In this document: in pieces, positions 15,719 through 26,300 of the stretch
How positions within the stretch are numbered: position 1 is the stretch's first letter
Layout: each line of letters starts with the position of its first letter
Assembly (NCBI RefSeq): GCF_003347205.1
Contig: NZ_QQBJ01000012.1
Coordinates: 186,001-250,000 of the forward strand
DNA: 64,000 bases
DNA from: Mycolicibacterium moriokaense
GTDB taxonomy: Bacteria; Actinomycetota; Actinomycetes; Mycobacteriales; Mycobacteriaceae
Direction: 5' to 3'
Made by a program: the position numbers and the translations under genes
Notes under the pieces: generated by a model
Databases searched by the model: none
Told to the model about the DNA's origin: nothing
Seen by the model: the letters and a program-made list of their open reading frames with translations, nothing else

Positions 15719-17065
15719 ATGACCACGTCGACGGAATCCGATCATCCGCAGTCGAGTCCCGCTGCCACACGCAGGGCCATCTGGAACACGATCAGGGGGT
15801 CGCTGGGCAACCTCGTCGAGTGGTACGACGTCTACGTCTACACGGTGTTCGCGCCGTACTTCGAGGGCCAGTTCTTCGATGAGTCGCAGAAGAACTCGAC
15901 GGTCTACGTGTATGCGATCTTCGCGATCACCTTCGTCATGCGGCCCATCGGCTCATGGTTCTTCGGCCGATTCGCCGACCGGCGCGGCCGACGGGCCGCC
16001 CTGACCGTCAGCGTCTCGCTGATGGCCGCCTGCTCGATGCTCGTCGCGTTGATTCCGTCGCAGGCCAGCATCGGGGCCGCGGCCGCCGTCATCCTGATCA
16101 TCGCCCGTCTGGTCCAAGGGTTCGCCACCGGTGGCGAGTACGGCACGTCGGCGACCTACATGTCCGAGGCGGCCACCCGCGAGCGCCGCGGCTTCTTCTC
16201 CTCGTTCCAGTACGTCACCCTGATCGGCGGTCACGTGCTGGCCCAGTTCACGTTGCTGATCATCGAGTCGGTGCTGACCGAAGACCAGGTGCGCGAATTC
16301 GGTTGGCGCATCGCCTTTGCCATCGGCGGCGTCGCCGCGCTCGTGGTGTTCTGGCTGCGCCGCACCATGGACGAGTCACTCAGCCAAGAGGTGATCGCCG
16401 GCGTCGAGGCCGGACAGGAGCCGCAAGCCGGCTCCATCCGCGAACTGTTCACCCGCTACTGGAAGCCGCTGCTGCTGTGCTTCCTCATCACCCTCGGCGG
16501 CACCGTCGCGTTCTACACCTACAGCGTGAACGCCCCCGCGATGGTCAAGACCGCCTATAAGGGCCAGGCGATGACCGCCACCTGGATCAACCTGATCGGG
16601 CTCATCTTCTTGATGCTGCTGCAACCGGTCGGGGGCATGCTGAGCGACAAGGTCGGCCGCAAGCCGCTTCTGGTGTTCTTCGGTGGCGGCGGGCTGTTCT
16701 ACACCTACTTCTTGATCACTTATCTGCCCCATCTGCGCTCGCCGCTCGCGTCGTTCTTCTTGGTCATCGGCAGCTACGTCATTCTCACCGGATACACCTC
16801 GATCAACGCGCTGGTGAAGTCCGAGCTGTTCCCCGCACACGTGCGCGCGCTCGGCGTCGGCATCGGCTATGCCCTGGCGAACTCGATGTTCGGCGGCACC
16901 GCACCGTTGATCTACCAGGCGCTCAAGGCCAATGGGCAGGTGCCGTTGTTCATCGTGTACGTGACCGTGTGTATCGCGGTGTCCTTGTTCGTCTACGTCT
17001 TCGTGCTGAAGAACAAGTCGGACACCTACCTCGACCGCGAGCGAGGGTCAGCGTTCGCGCGGTGA
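15719..17065 (+). CDS. MHS-family major facilitator transporter
   Basis: A 448-residue inner-membrane protein with about twelve transmembrane segments. The first segment is preceded by GNLVEWYDVYVYT, the signature of the metabolite:H+ symporter (MHS) family (KgtP/ProP-like). A GRFADRRGRRAAL loop 2-3 motif and GYTSINALVKSELFP also fit. It probably imports an organic acid or zwitterion such as 2-oxoglutarate with protons; the substrate is not defined. I chose the ATG at 15719; earlier in-frame starts would include the 60-bp repeat. Confidence 0.88.
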   Translation: MTTSTESDHPQSSPAATRRAIWNTIRGSLGNLVEWYDVYVYTVFAPYFEGQFFDESQKNSTVYVYAIFAITFVMRPIGSWFFGRFADRRGRRAALTVSVSLMAACSMLVALIPSQASIGAAAAVILIIARLVQGFATGGEYGTSATYMSEAATRERRGFFSSFQYVTLIGGHVLAQFTLLIIESVLTEDQVREFGWRIAFAIGGVAALVVFWLRRTMDESLSQEVIAGVEAGQEPQAGSIRELFTRYWKPLLLCFLITLGGTVAFYTYSVNAPAMVKTAYKGQAMTATWINLIGLIFLMLLQPVGGMLSDKVGRKPLLVFFGGGGLFYTYFLITYLPHLRSPLASFFLVIGSYVILTGYTSINALVKSELFPAHVRALGVGIGYALANSMFGGTAPLIYQALKANGQVPLFIVYVTVCIAVSLFVYVFVLKNKSDTYLDRERGSAFAR

Positions 17066-17131
17066 CCGAAACCGTTTCCCTCATGCGGTGATTCCGCCGG
17101 TGGCTGCCTCATCGGTGCAAGCCGAGATCGC

Positions 17132-17815
17132 TCACCATCGCGCGGTGACGTTGGCGCCGAGCTGATTTGCGATTTTCACCGCCGAATCGGCCGGATCCGC
17201 GCTACAGGTGTTCACGTCGATGACGATGTTGTTCCTGTGCGTCAGTGCGCGTCCGCATGCCCAACCGGGAGCGGCGGCGTCCTTTTCAATTGCGATGACG
17301 CTCAGCGTGCCGTCGACGTTGGCGATCGGACCGGCCGACCATTGTGTCCCGCTTTGGGTGTGGGTGTACTCGCTGCAGGCCTTCCACCGCTCGGCGGAGG
17401 CGTCGAAGAAGGCAGCAGCAGTTTCGATGCTGGGGAACAACACCACCGCCTGCTTGAGATAGTGCGTGAAGTTGTCGCCGTTGTTCAGACTCTGATCGCG
17501 CTCGGCCCAGTAGCCGCTGTCGGCATAAACCGGCGCTTCCGCCGCGCCGTCGATGGCCAGGCACTCCGGCGGCGCCACGCCGGCGCTGTTGTCCGACATC
17601 GCGGTCTGGTGATCCGTGACCGCCATCCCTGTCGTTCCCATGGCGACGTTCACCTGTTCGGGGTCGAGCAGCAACCCGGCAAGCTCACGCTCGACAAGAG
17701 GGCGCGGAATCATCGACGGGGTGGGCGTGGGCGCCTCGGCGTTGCCGGGACTCGCGCACCCGGCGATCGAAACGCATATCACTGCCACCGCAAGTGCGGC
17801 CGTTGGCTGGCGCAT
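17132..17815 (-). CDS. PknH-like sensor-domain lipoprotein
   Basis: A 227-residue exported protein with a lipobox (VSIAGC, Cys20) after a hydrophobic signal. The mature part matches the extracellular PknH-like sensor domain: a LLLDPEQVN start, two disulphide-type cysteines (PECLAI and KACSEYT), and the WACGRALTHRNN and CSADP pair near the end. Such lipoproteins are common in mycobacteria and bind an unknown ligand at the cell envelope. It converges with the MHS gene and is monocistronic. Confidence 0.85.
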   Translation of the reverse strand: MRQPTAALAVAVICVSIAGCASPGNAEAPTPTPSMIPRPLVERELAGLLLDPEQVNVAMGTTGMAVTDHQTAMSDNSAGVAPPECLAIDGAAEAPVYADSGYWAERDQSLNNGDNFTHYLKQAVVLFPSIETAAAFFDASAERWKACSEYTHTQSGTQWSAGPIANVDGTLSVIAIEKDAAAPGWACGRALTHRNNIVIDVNTCSADPADSAVKIANQLGANVTARW

Positions 17816-18149
17816 GTGTACCTCCCCATGCCAGTGGTGCCAAACCCGGCGGCCTGCACGCCCTCCCCTCGCGCGGCTCTTGAGGAAAATGGTGACGCAA
17901 CCCCTTCGGTCTATATGCGAGGTGAGCCCTGTTTTCCGGTAACGAAAAGCGGTGTATTTGATAACGATTGGCGAGGCCGTCCAGGCGCGGACCGTGCTCG
18001 GAGGCGCCAGCTCTTTAAACGGCGAGCGGCGTTGTCAGTGCTCCTGCGTAGCGTCCGGTGACGTCGAGAAGCTCTCCGAATCGCCCGGATTACCATCGCC
18101 CGCAGAGCCCTTCACAGCGGAGGGCGCACTAGGGCTTGCGGGGTTCGGC
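17816..18149. other. Gene-free stretch between two minus-strand genes
   Basis: About 330 bases without a convincing gene. The left part is the leader of the sensor lipoprotein. Around 17930-17990 there is a short lower-GC zone with two TAACG copies. No terminator hairpin or repeat stands out to me. Confidence 0.4.
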
Positions 18150-18539
18150 TCAGCCGGTCGTTTCCGGGCCGTCTCGACCTGCAAGCGTGTGCAGAAGGCT
18201 GACAATCTGCTGCTGTCCCGCCGCCGCGCCGTCGAGCTTGCCACGCATCTCCGTAAACCCTCGGTCTACGTGATCGCGGAGGTCAGCGAAATCATTGCGA
18301 AGGTCGGCGAAATCATTGCGAAGGTCGACGAAGTCTTCTCGAAGCGCGTTGAAGCTCGCTGTTGTCGCTTGCCGGAAATCGCGGAGGTCGCCTCTGATCG
18401 CGCTGACGTCCCGATCGGCGGCACCGGCCAGCACGCGTGCGGCAGCCGCATCGCGCTCGCTCGCTCCTACGCGCCGGGACAAATCGCGTACGTCATGCTC
18501 GAGCGCGCTCACCCGCGGTTCGAGGTCCCCAGCCTCCAT
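18150..18539 (-). CDS. Coiled-coil protein with a heptad expansion (paralogue 1)
   Basis: A 129-residue soluble protein, almost wholly helical with a regular hydrophobic pattern: LEPRVSALEHDVRDL, then FRQATTASFNALREDF, then repeated DLRNDFA units. The paralogue at 49404-49772 shares its order but lacks the repeated units, so this copy has gained two 7-residue insertions. No enzymatic motif. It probably forms long oligomers; a role as scaffold or inhibitor is only a guess. Start at the ATG at 18539. Confidence 0.7.
   Translation of the reverse strand: MEAGDLEPRVSALEHDVRDLSRRVGASERDAAAARVLAGAADRDVSAIRGDLRDFRQATTASFNALREDFVDLRNDFADLRNDFADLRDHVDRGFTEMRGKLDGAAAGQQQIVSLLHTLAGRDGPETTG
18280..18342 (-). 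repeat. Three tandem 21-bp units in the coiled-coil gene
   Basis: Units at 18280-18300, 18301-18321 and 18322-18342. The first two differ at one base and the third has diverged. Each encodes a DFADLRN/DFVDLRN-type heptad, and the repeat keeps the reading frame. This looks like recent slippage or unequal crossing-over. Confidence 0.8.
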
Positions 18540-18641
18540 AAATCGACCCTACTCGCGCGCGCCGGTGACAGAAGGCAGAAGTTTCAGTCCCGTCGAGCGG
18601 CGTCAATCCGAGATGTCGGACCCCGCTGCGAGTATGGGGTC

Positions 18642-20150
18642 ATGTCTTCGACCGCTTCTGCTGACGCCGTGACGGTGCTCGCTGGTGAGCGTTTGGAGGT
18701 GTTGTTCGCCGAGTTGGCGGAGTTGACCGGGCAGCGCAACGCGATCGATGCGCGGATCGTGGAGATCGTCGCGGAGATGGATCGCGACGAGTTGTGCGGT
18801 TCCACCGGCGCGCGGTCGATCGCGGCACTTGTGGCCTGGAAGGCGGGCTGCTCGTCGGCCAACGCCACCACCATCGCCACCGTCGCGCACCGGCTGGGCG
18901 AGTTTCCCCGCTGCGCTGAGGGAATGCGGGAAGGGCGGTTGTCGCTGGATCAGGTCGGCGTCATCGCCGCGGGGGCCGGTGCGGGATCCGATGAGCACTA
19001 CGCGGAGTTGGCGGGGGTCGCCACGGTCAACCAGTTGCGCACCGCGGTCAAGCTGGAACCCCGCCCCGACCCCGCACCCGCGTCGCCGCCGGACCTGAAG
19101 CCCTCGATCAGCAAGGGCTGCGATGAGCAGTTCAGTTGGTGGCGGATCAAACTCCCGCATCTGGAGGCGGCGACATTCGAGGCGGCCCTGCAATCGCATA
19201 AGGACGCGTTGATCGCGGCGTGGAAACGCGACCGCGAGACCAGCGGGGGCGCTACGGAGAATGCGCCGCCGTTGCCCACGACTGCCGATGCGTTCCTGCG
19301 TCTGGTGGGAGACGGCTGGGACGCCGAAGCGACCCGCCGCCCGCACGGACACCGCACCACCGTGGCCGCCCACCTCGACATCGCCAACCGGATCGCGGCG
19401 CTGCACCTGGGTCCGCTGCTCTCAAATGGTGATCGCCAATATCTGCTCTGTGATGCCACCTGCGAGGTGTGGTTTGAACGCGACGGCCAGCCGATCGGCG
19501 CCGGGCGCGCGACTCGGGTGATCAACCGGCGGTTGCGCCGCGCCCTGGAGCACCGCCACCCCACCTGTGCGGTGCCCGGCTGCGGCGCCACCCTGGGGTT
19601 GCATGCCCATCACATTCGGCACTGGGAAGACGGCGGGGCCACCGAGCTGGACAATCTGGTGCTGGTCTGCCCGTACCACCACCGGCTGCATCATCGCGGC
19701 GGCATCACCATCACCGGACCCGCCGATCAGTTGGTCGTCACCGACAGCGACGGGCGCATCCTCACCGACAGCTCACTGGCCCGGCCACCCACCAAACCCC
19801 CACCCGACGTCGCGCCCTACCCCGGGCCGACCGGCGAACGCGCCGACTGGTGGTGGTACGACCCCTCGCGAGGACAGATCATCGCGGGAACCGCACCGAA
19901 GCCCAAATCAGTTCGGAAACAGAGAAATTGGGCTGCACCGCGCTGCGACGTTGCGCTACCCCTCCGCCGCCACCAGCGATCCCAGCTTCACGTCGGGGTT
20001 GTCGCGTTGGAAGCCGTCGAGCCGCCACGGGGTGGAAAACAGCACGAGCAGAACTCCATCGGTGCGGGTCAGCACTTCCGACGACACCTGCCTTCTCATG
20101 AACTCCGCGTCGGCGGGGTCCACGATCCGCGCGACCTGATACGGCAATGA
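18642..20150 (+). CDS. DUF222/HNH endonuclease (13E12-type)
   Basis: A 502-residue protein typical of mycobacterial 13E12-repeat families. An N-terminal DUF222 helical region (residues about 1-250) is followed by a C-terminal HNH nuclease with zinc cysteines (CAVPGC), HAHHIRHWEDGGATELDN and CPYHHRLHH. It probably cleaves DNA in a mobile or selfish manner. The conserved part ends near DWWWYDPSRG; the remaining 80-90 residues run into the antisense of prfC by 195 bp, which suggests that the original stop has been lost. The ATG at 18642 is in frame and follows a GTCGG-rich leader. Confidence 0.88.
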   Translation: MSSTASADAVTVLAGERLEVLFAELAELTGQRNAIDARIVEIVAEMDRDELCGSTGARSIAALVAWKAGCSSANATTIATVAHRLGEFPRCAEGMREGRLSLDQVGVIAAGAGAGSDEHYAELAGVATVNQLRTAVKLEPRPDPAPASPPDLKPSISKGCDEQFSWWRIKLPHLEAATFEAALQSHKDALIAAWKRDRETSGGATENAPPLPTTADAFLRLVGDGWDAEATRRPHGHRTTVAAHLDIANRIAALHLGPLLSNGDRQYLLCDATCEVWFERDGQPIGAGRATRVINRRLRRALEHRHPTCAVPGCGATLGLHAHHIRHWEDGGATELDNLVLVCPYHHRLHHRGGITITGPADQLVVTDSDGRILTDSSLARPPTKPPPDVAPYPGPTGERADWWWYDPSRGQIIAGTAPKPKSVRKQRNWAAPRCDVALPLRRHQRSQLHVGVVALEAVEPPRGGKQHEQNSIGAGQHFRRHLPSHELRVGGVHDPRDLIRQ

Positions 20151-21578
20151 CTCCAGCGAGATCGGCGCGCTGAGTTCGGTGGCCATTCGGTGGGCGGCCA
20201 CCTCGAACTGCATCGGGCCGACCGCGGCCAGCACTGGCGCCTGCTCCCCGCGACGCTCCGAGCGCAGCACCTGAACGACGCCTTCCTGCTCCAACTGCTC
20301 GATCCCGCGGCGAAACTGCTTGTGCTTACTGGGATCCGTACCGCGTGCCACCGCGAAATGCTCGGGCGAGAAGCTCGGTATCGGCGGATACTGCACCGGC
20401 ACATCGCGATACAGCGTGTCACCCGGCCGCAGCGCCGCCGCGTTCGCCAACCCGATCACATCGCCCGGCCACGCCGTGTCCAGCGTCGCGCGTTGCTGGC
20501 CGAAAACCGACTGTGCATACTTGGTGACGAACGGCTTGCCAGTGGCCGCGTGCGTCAGGACATCCCCACGCTCGAACGTGCCCGTGCACACCCGCGCATA
20601 AGCGATCCGATCCCGGTGCGCCGAATCCATCCCCGCCTGCACCTTGAAAACGAAGGCACTGAAAGGGGATTCGGCAGCGCGCCGAGCCCCGTCGACGTCG
20701 ACGAACCCGTTCGGCGGCGGTGCCAGCGCGACCAGCACATCCAGCAGCTGATTCACGCCGAAGTTCAACGCCGCCGACGTGAACAGCACCGGTGTCGCCT
20801 CCCCGCTGAGGAAATCCTCGCGGTCGTAATCGGCGCCGTCCGCCGACAGCAGCTCGGACTCCTCGACGGCGGTGTCCCAATCGACGCCTGCGGCAGCGTG
20901 CGCATCCGCCGCCGCGATGTGCTCCTCGGGAGCCGCAGTGGCACCTCCCGCGGTCCGGGTGAACCGGATGAAGTCGCCCGTCTGGCGGTCGAGGACGCCC
21001 TTGAAGTCTCCGGCGATGCCGACCGGCCACGTCAGGGGAGTGGGCCGCAACCCTATCCGCTCCTGGATCTCGTCCATCAGTTCCAGCGCGTGGCGACCCG
21101 GACGGTCCCATTTGTTGACGACCGTGATGATCGGGATCCCGCGGTGCTTGCACACCTGGAACAGCTTCAGCGTCTGCGCCTCGAGCCCCTTCGCGGCGTC
21201 GATCAGCATCACCGCCGAGTCGACGGCCGTCAGCACCCGGTAGGTGTCCTCGGAGAAGTCGGCGTGGCCGGGAGTGTCGAGCAGGTTGATCACGCACGTG
21301 CGGTACGGGAACTGCAGCACCGTCGACGTGATCGAGATGCCCCTGGCTTTCTCCATCTCCATCCAGTCGGACACCGTCGCGCGCCTGCCCGCCTTGCCAT
21401 GCACCGCGCCGGCCTCGGTGATGACCCGTGCGTGCAGCGCCAGAGCCTCGGTCAACGTCGATTTACCGGCGTCGGGGTGGCTGATCACGGCGAAGGTCCT
21501 GCGGCGAGCCGCCTCGGTGGCGATGCGGCCACGTGGCGTGTCGGCGGACGGCGCAGCGGCCAGCGCGTTGTCGGTCAT
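19956..21578 (-). CDS. prfC: Peptide chain release factor 3
   Basis: A 540-residue translational GTPase that releases RF1/RF2 from the ribosome after termination. The G motifs are clear: SHPDAGKST (P-loop), DTPGHADFSEDT (G3) and NKWD (G4), with RGISITS in switch 1. The start is set at the ATG at 21578 (MTDNALAAAP), in place of an upstream in-frame start at 21665 that adds no family sequence. Its 3' end overlaps the HNH gene on the other strand by 195 bp. Confidence 0.95.
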   Translation of the reverse strand: MTDNALAAAPSADTPRGRIATEAARRRTFAVISHPDAGKSTLTEALALHARVITEAGAVHGKAGRRATVSDWMEMEKARGISITSTVLQFPYRTCVINLLDTPGHADFSEDTYRVLTAVDSAVMLIDAAKGLEAQTLKLFQVCKHRGIPIITVVNKWDRPGRHALELMDEIQERIGLRPTPLTWPVGIAGDFKGVLDRQTGDFIRFTRTAGGATAAPEEHIAAADAHAAAGVDWDTAVEESELLSADGADYDREDFLSGEATPVLFTSAALNFGVNQLLDVLVALAPPPNGFVDVDGARRAAESPFSAFVFKVQAGMDSAHRDRIAYARVCTGTFERGDVLTHAATGKPFVTKYAQSVFGQQRATLDTAWPGDVIGLANAAALRPGDTLYRDVPVQYPPIPSFSPEHFAVARGTDPSKHKQFRRGIEQLEQEGVVQVLRSERRGEQAPVLAAVGPMQFEVAAHRMATELSAPISLESLPYQVARIVDPADAEFMRRQVSSEVLTRTDGVLLVLFSTPWRLDGFQRDNPDVKLGSLVAAEG

Positions 21579-21783
21579 AGCGATAGCGATGGTATGGGCC
21601 AACGCCCGCAAACCTTTAATCGACAACGTGACGCGAGACCGCGACCAAGTAGTCCCACACGTCATACGCGAAATTGCAGTGACGCACTACTGCGCTCTAT
21701 CGCACCGCACGCAGCGAAGCTTCCTCTCGCGGAGCTCGTCACCGGCCGCTGGGCCGACGTTCCGCCAGGACGACGGAGGTCAG

Positions 21784-23349
21784 ATGGTGGGTACCGCGAA
21801 GCACATCGGTCGTGTCGGCGCGTTGGCGGTCGCACTCGGCATCGGGAGTGTTCGACGCACTGCCACGCGCGCGACGGTGACGATCGGCGCGGCGGCGCTG
21901 GTGGCGTCGGCCGGGGTCACCGCGATGCCGGCGTCGACGGAGTCGCCTGCCGTGACACTGACCGCCGACTCGACGGCGCTGATCTTGTGTGGAACCACCT
22001 GCCCGACACCCGACGCGTACTGGGTTGACTCGGCCATGAAGCTGTTCATCGTGCCGACTCATCCGCTCGAGGAACCCGACAAGATCACGCCGGTCGCGGT
22101 CACCACGCCCGAGGAGGCATGGCCGATCACCGGGCTCTTGCGCGTTCTCGCCCTCGTTACGGGGGATCCCAGGCTCTTCGGGCCCGGCGGACCGGCTTGG
22201 CCGGACGAGCCATGGTGGAAATTGTCGGGGCTCTTCGACCTCACGGCCGATCAGTCGGTAGAGGAGGGAGTCGCCGACCTCGAGGATGAGATGGCCAATT
22301 ACGGAAACGACCATCTGGTGATCTTCGGCGACTCGCAGTCCGCGAATATCGCGAACAAAGAGAAGCGCAAGCTCGCCGAGCAGTACCCGGAAGGAACGCC
22401 CGCGCCCGATATCGACTTCGTGCTGTTGGGCGATCCGAATCTGCCCAACGGCGGTCTTGCCGCGCGGTTCCCGGGCCTGCCCACCGTTATCCTGGGTACG
22501 TTCGACGGACCCGAGCTGACGAACACCCAGTTCCACACCGACGTCATCACCCGCCAGTACGACGGCGGCGCTGACTTCCCGCTGTATCCACTGAACATAG
22601 TCGCTGATCTGAACGCTGTGCTGGGCTTCTTCTATGTGCACACGGACCCGTTCGGCGTCAGCCTGCCTGCCGATCCGGAGCTGAATTCGCCAGCCTACCA
22701 AGGCACCTACGGCGACAGCAGCTATTACTTCTTCGAATCCGAGGATTTGCCGCTGTTCGCGCCGCTGCGCCAACTGGGGGTTCCCGAGTCTGTGATCGAC
22801 GTGTTCGAGCCGTTCTTCCGGGTGATCGTGGAACTGGGCTACGACCGCACCATCCCGCCGTGGGAGCCCACCCCGGCGCGCTTGTTCCCGACGACGTTCG
22901 ACCCCGTGAAGGTGAGCACCGATCTCGTCGACGCCATCGGCGAGGGAGTCGACAACGCACGCGAACTCGTCGGTGCACCTGCGCCGTTCAGTGCCTACAC
23001 GGCTCCACCTGCACCACAACAGGATCCGGAAGAGCTCACCGAGTCCATTCGGCCAAACGGGGCCGCGATATCAAATCTGCTTGCAGCCCATCGCGATATC
23101 GAGGAATCCACCTCGACCAGCGGAACCGATTCCGATTCCGCGGGACACCCCAAGCTGAAGCCTTTCGCTACGGCTCTTGTGCCCAAGCCGAATTCGGTGA
23201 TCCGGTCGGTCGTCCAAAAGTTGAAGGATGTGACCGCGCCCCTCAAAGACCGATTGACCACCGCCAATCGCAACGACGACAACCCGGGGCCAGGGGCCGC
23301 GGCAGCCAATTCCGGGGACAACAGTTCGCCGAGCGGCGCCGACTCCTAG
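21784..23349 (+). CDS. PE-PPE-domain hydrolase (secreted)
   Basis: A 521-residue protein with a signal-like N-terminus (hydrophobic around residues 29-46, cleavage probably near SAGVTAMPA). The central part matches the PE-PPE domain, an alpha/beta serine hydrolase fold of mycobacteria, with the nucleophile in FGDSQSA (Ser184) and DADFPLYPLN-like downstream features. Substrates of the family are lipid esters. The last 150 residues are low in order and rich in Pro, Ser and Lys. Its stop overlaps the convergent cyclase-AAA gene by 4 bp. No PE or PPE N-terminus is fused. Confidence 0.85.
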   Translation: MVGTAKHIGRVGALAVALGIGSVRRTATRATVTIGAAALVASAGVTAMPASTESPAVTLTADSTALILCGTTCPTPDAYWVDSAMKLFIVPTHPLEEPDKITPVAVTTPEEAWPITGLLRVLALVTGDPRLFGPGGPAWPDEPWWKLSGLFDLTADQSVEEGVADLEDEMANYGNDHLVIFGDSQSANIANKEKRKLAEQYPEGTPAPDIDFVLLGDPNLPNGGLAARFPGLPTVILGTFDGPELTNTQFHTDVITRQYDGGADFPLYPLNIVADLNAVLGFFYVHTDPFGVSLPADPELNSPAYQGTYGDSSYYFFESEDLPLFAPLRQLGVPESVIDVFEPFFRVIVELGYDRTIPPWEPTPARLFPTTFDPVKVSTDLVDAIGEGVDNARELVGAPAPFSAYTAPPAPQQDPEELTESIRPNGAAISNLLAAHRDIEESTSTSGTDSDSAGHPKLKPFATALVPKPNSVIRSVVQKLKDVTAPLKDRLTTANRNDDNPGPGAAAANSGDNSSPSGADS

Positions 23350-26300
23350 CGGCCCTTGAGCATCGCCTCCGCCGACGCGATGTGTCCTTCGAAGTCAAGC
23401 GATTTCGCCATCTCGCGGTAGCGTCCCGCCAAGTCGCGATAGGCGTCGTCGTCGCCGCGAGCGTCGGCCAGCAGCGCGCGCAACCGCAGCAGCATGACGT
23501 CCACGATCGCCGAATCCTGTTCGGCGCGCTGGCTGGACAGCCAATCCACCACCTCGTCGGCTTCGGCGAGATCACCCTGGGCGCCGCGCTTCAGCAGCGC
23601 CTCCACCAGGAACCCCGCGCCCCATATCCCGTAGAAGCGCCGCCCGGCCCGGCGTAACTCGTGTACGACCCGCCGCATGTCCGCGATCGCGGCGTCGCGG
23701 TCACCGTCCCTGGCTTTTTCGCGCGCGAGCCACAACTCGGCGACCGGGGTCAGGAACGGCGTGCCCTCGCGCACAGAGTCCCGGAAATGCATCATCAGCT
23801 CCAGCGCGCGGCGACGGTCGGCCTCGTCATCGCGATCGAACAGCGCCAGAGCCAGTGTGTACTCGGCCAGGACCAGTGCGATCCAGTTGCCGGATCCCGC
23901 TGCTTGCAACGCTTCCTCGCACAAGCGCACGACCGCTTCATCGGCCTGAACAACTCCGTAGTGCAGGACGAAGGCGTGGGTCCAGTTGACGACGGCGACG
24001 AAGGTGGCCGGTTGACTGTCTCGGGCCGTCGCGACGGCATCACGAAGGTCCTGCCGCCATCCGGGACGGCCAAGCCACCATCGAGCAGTGCCGCGGAAGG
24101 CCAGCGCGATCGCCAGCGGTGAACCCCACCCGAAGCCGGCGCCCTTGGCGGGGTCACCGTCGGCGAGGTCGATGACGACCTGCGACCACCGCATCATTTC
24201 GCCGAATTCACCGGAGTCCATCCACGTGACGAACGCGACGGGTGCCAACCCCAAGGTCAGGGTGGGATCGCCGATCGATTCCAGCAGCGCCAGCTGTTCG
24301 GATATCAGCTGTGCCGCCTCAGGCGAGCGCCCCGTGTACACGACTGCGGTGATCAGCCCGGCCATCCCGATGGCGAGCGAGACCTCGTCTCCGGCCATGT
24401 CGCACAACTGCCGCAGTTCCTCGAACCGCCTACGCGTCTCCTCGACCACTTGTCCCTGGAAGTCGGTGGCACACAGCATGGTTCGGGGTGCGATGCGCAT
24501 CGGCAACTGTCCGGGGTCGTCGGTGGCAAGGGCATCGGCGATCCGGCAGGCCTGCTCCCAGCTGACCCGGGCCGCTGTCACGTCACGGTTGGTTGACCAT
24601 GCGGCGGCGCGCATGTGCCAGCCGTACGCCACGGGTAGCTCACCGGCGGCCTGCAGATGCTCGGCGATCAGGGCCGCGTTCTCCTCCACCGAGTTGGGTG
24701 CACGCTCCTCGATCGCCGCCGCCAGCCGCCGATGCCATTGGGCGCGATCGGATTTCAGCTGTGATTCGTAGGCCACCGTGCGGATCAGTGGATGCCGGAA
24801 CGCGTACTCGGCCGTCGGCGTGAAGCGCACCTGGTCGATGAGCTCCGCACCCAGCAGCTCGTCGAACTCCGGGTCGATGCCCAGCGCGGTGAGCATCTCG
24901 GGCTCGAACCGGGCGCCGATCACCGACGCCGCGTTGACCGTCCGCTTGGCGGCGACATCCAATCGGTCGATGCGCGCCCCGATGGCCGCCTGCACCGTGG
25001 CCGGCACGCTGACGTCGGCGACGTCCATCCCGCACACGTACCTGCCGTGCTCACCGGTCAGCACGCCGCGCTGGGCCAACTCGCGCACCATTTCCTCGGC
25101 GAAAAACGGGTTCCCCGAGGCCCGCTCGGCGATCTTCGTCGTCAACTCGCCGACGGACGGATCCGGCCCCATCAGTCCGGCCAGTAGCGCCACGGTGTCC
25201 GATTCGGTCAGCGGGTTGAGCGCGATGGTCTGAGCGCCGTGCGCCCGCGTCAGCGACCCGTCGTACTCCGGGCGGGCGGTGATCAGCGCCATCGACGGGG
25301 TGTGCGCGATGACGGACAGGAAGTCGGCCAGCAGCGACTCGCTGACGGGGTCGATCCAGTGCACATCCTCGATGATGAACAGCGACGGGGTGGTGCGGGC
25401 CAGCGTCGCGGCGTTGACCAGTGCGGTCAGCCGGCGTCGTCGTGCGTCCGGGTCGATCGGGGGCAGCGTCACCTCGGGGTCGGCGATGCCGAGCAGGTCG
25501 TCGAGCAGAAGCAGGTCCTGCGGGTCGGCGTCGGGAACCTGTTCGCGCACCCGGGCGCGGGCGGCGTCGCCGTCGGCGTCGGTCACGCCCAGACCCGCCC
25601 GCAGCAGTCGCGTCACGGCATAGAACGGAACGTCGTGAGCATGCGATTCGCAGAAGGCCCACACCACCTCGAATCCGCGATCGGCCGCCAGTGCAGCGGC
25701 CTCCCGGGCCACCCGCGATTTGCCGATTCCCGGCGGGCCCATCACCGTCACCACTCCGCCGCGGCCGGCGATGGTGCGGTCGATCAGGGCGTCGAGTGCC
25801 GCCATCTCCCACCGCCGGCCGACCAGGCTGCCCTCGTTGCGCGCGACCAGGCCGTCGCGCGGCGCGATCGCCAGCAGTTCGCGGACGCTCACGGGATCGT
25901 CGGCCCCCTTGATGTGCTTCCACTGCGGCTCGCCCAGCACAGTGAGGTGCTCGACGAGTCGCGCGGTCGATTCCGACAGCACCACCGCGCCCGGCGGGGC
26001 GACCGACTCCATGCGCTGGGCGAACCCGACGGGCGAGCCCGTCGCCCGGTATCCCAGTGACCCGGATCCGAAGTCGCCGGCGATCACCCGACCCGAGTTG
26101 AGTCCGACCCGCACGCGGAGCTCGATGCCGTCGCGTTCGTGCACATCAGACGCCAGCCGGTTGGCCTCCTCCTGGATGCCCAGCGCGGCTTGGCAGGCGC
26201 GAAAAGCGTGATCTTCCAACGTCATCGGTGCGCCGAAAACTGCCATCACGCCGTCGCCGGTGTGCTCCACGGTTCCGCCGAAGCGGCGGGCCACTGCCGC

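Noticed and set aside
20190-22028. Long + frame antisense to prfC
   Set aside because: It has no domain, and the opposite strand is a clear release factor.
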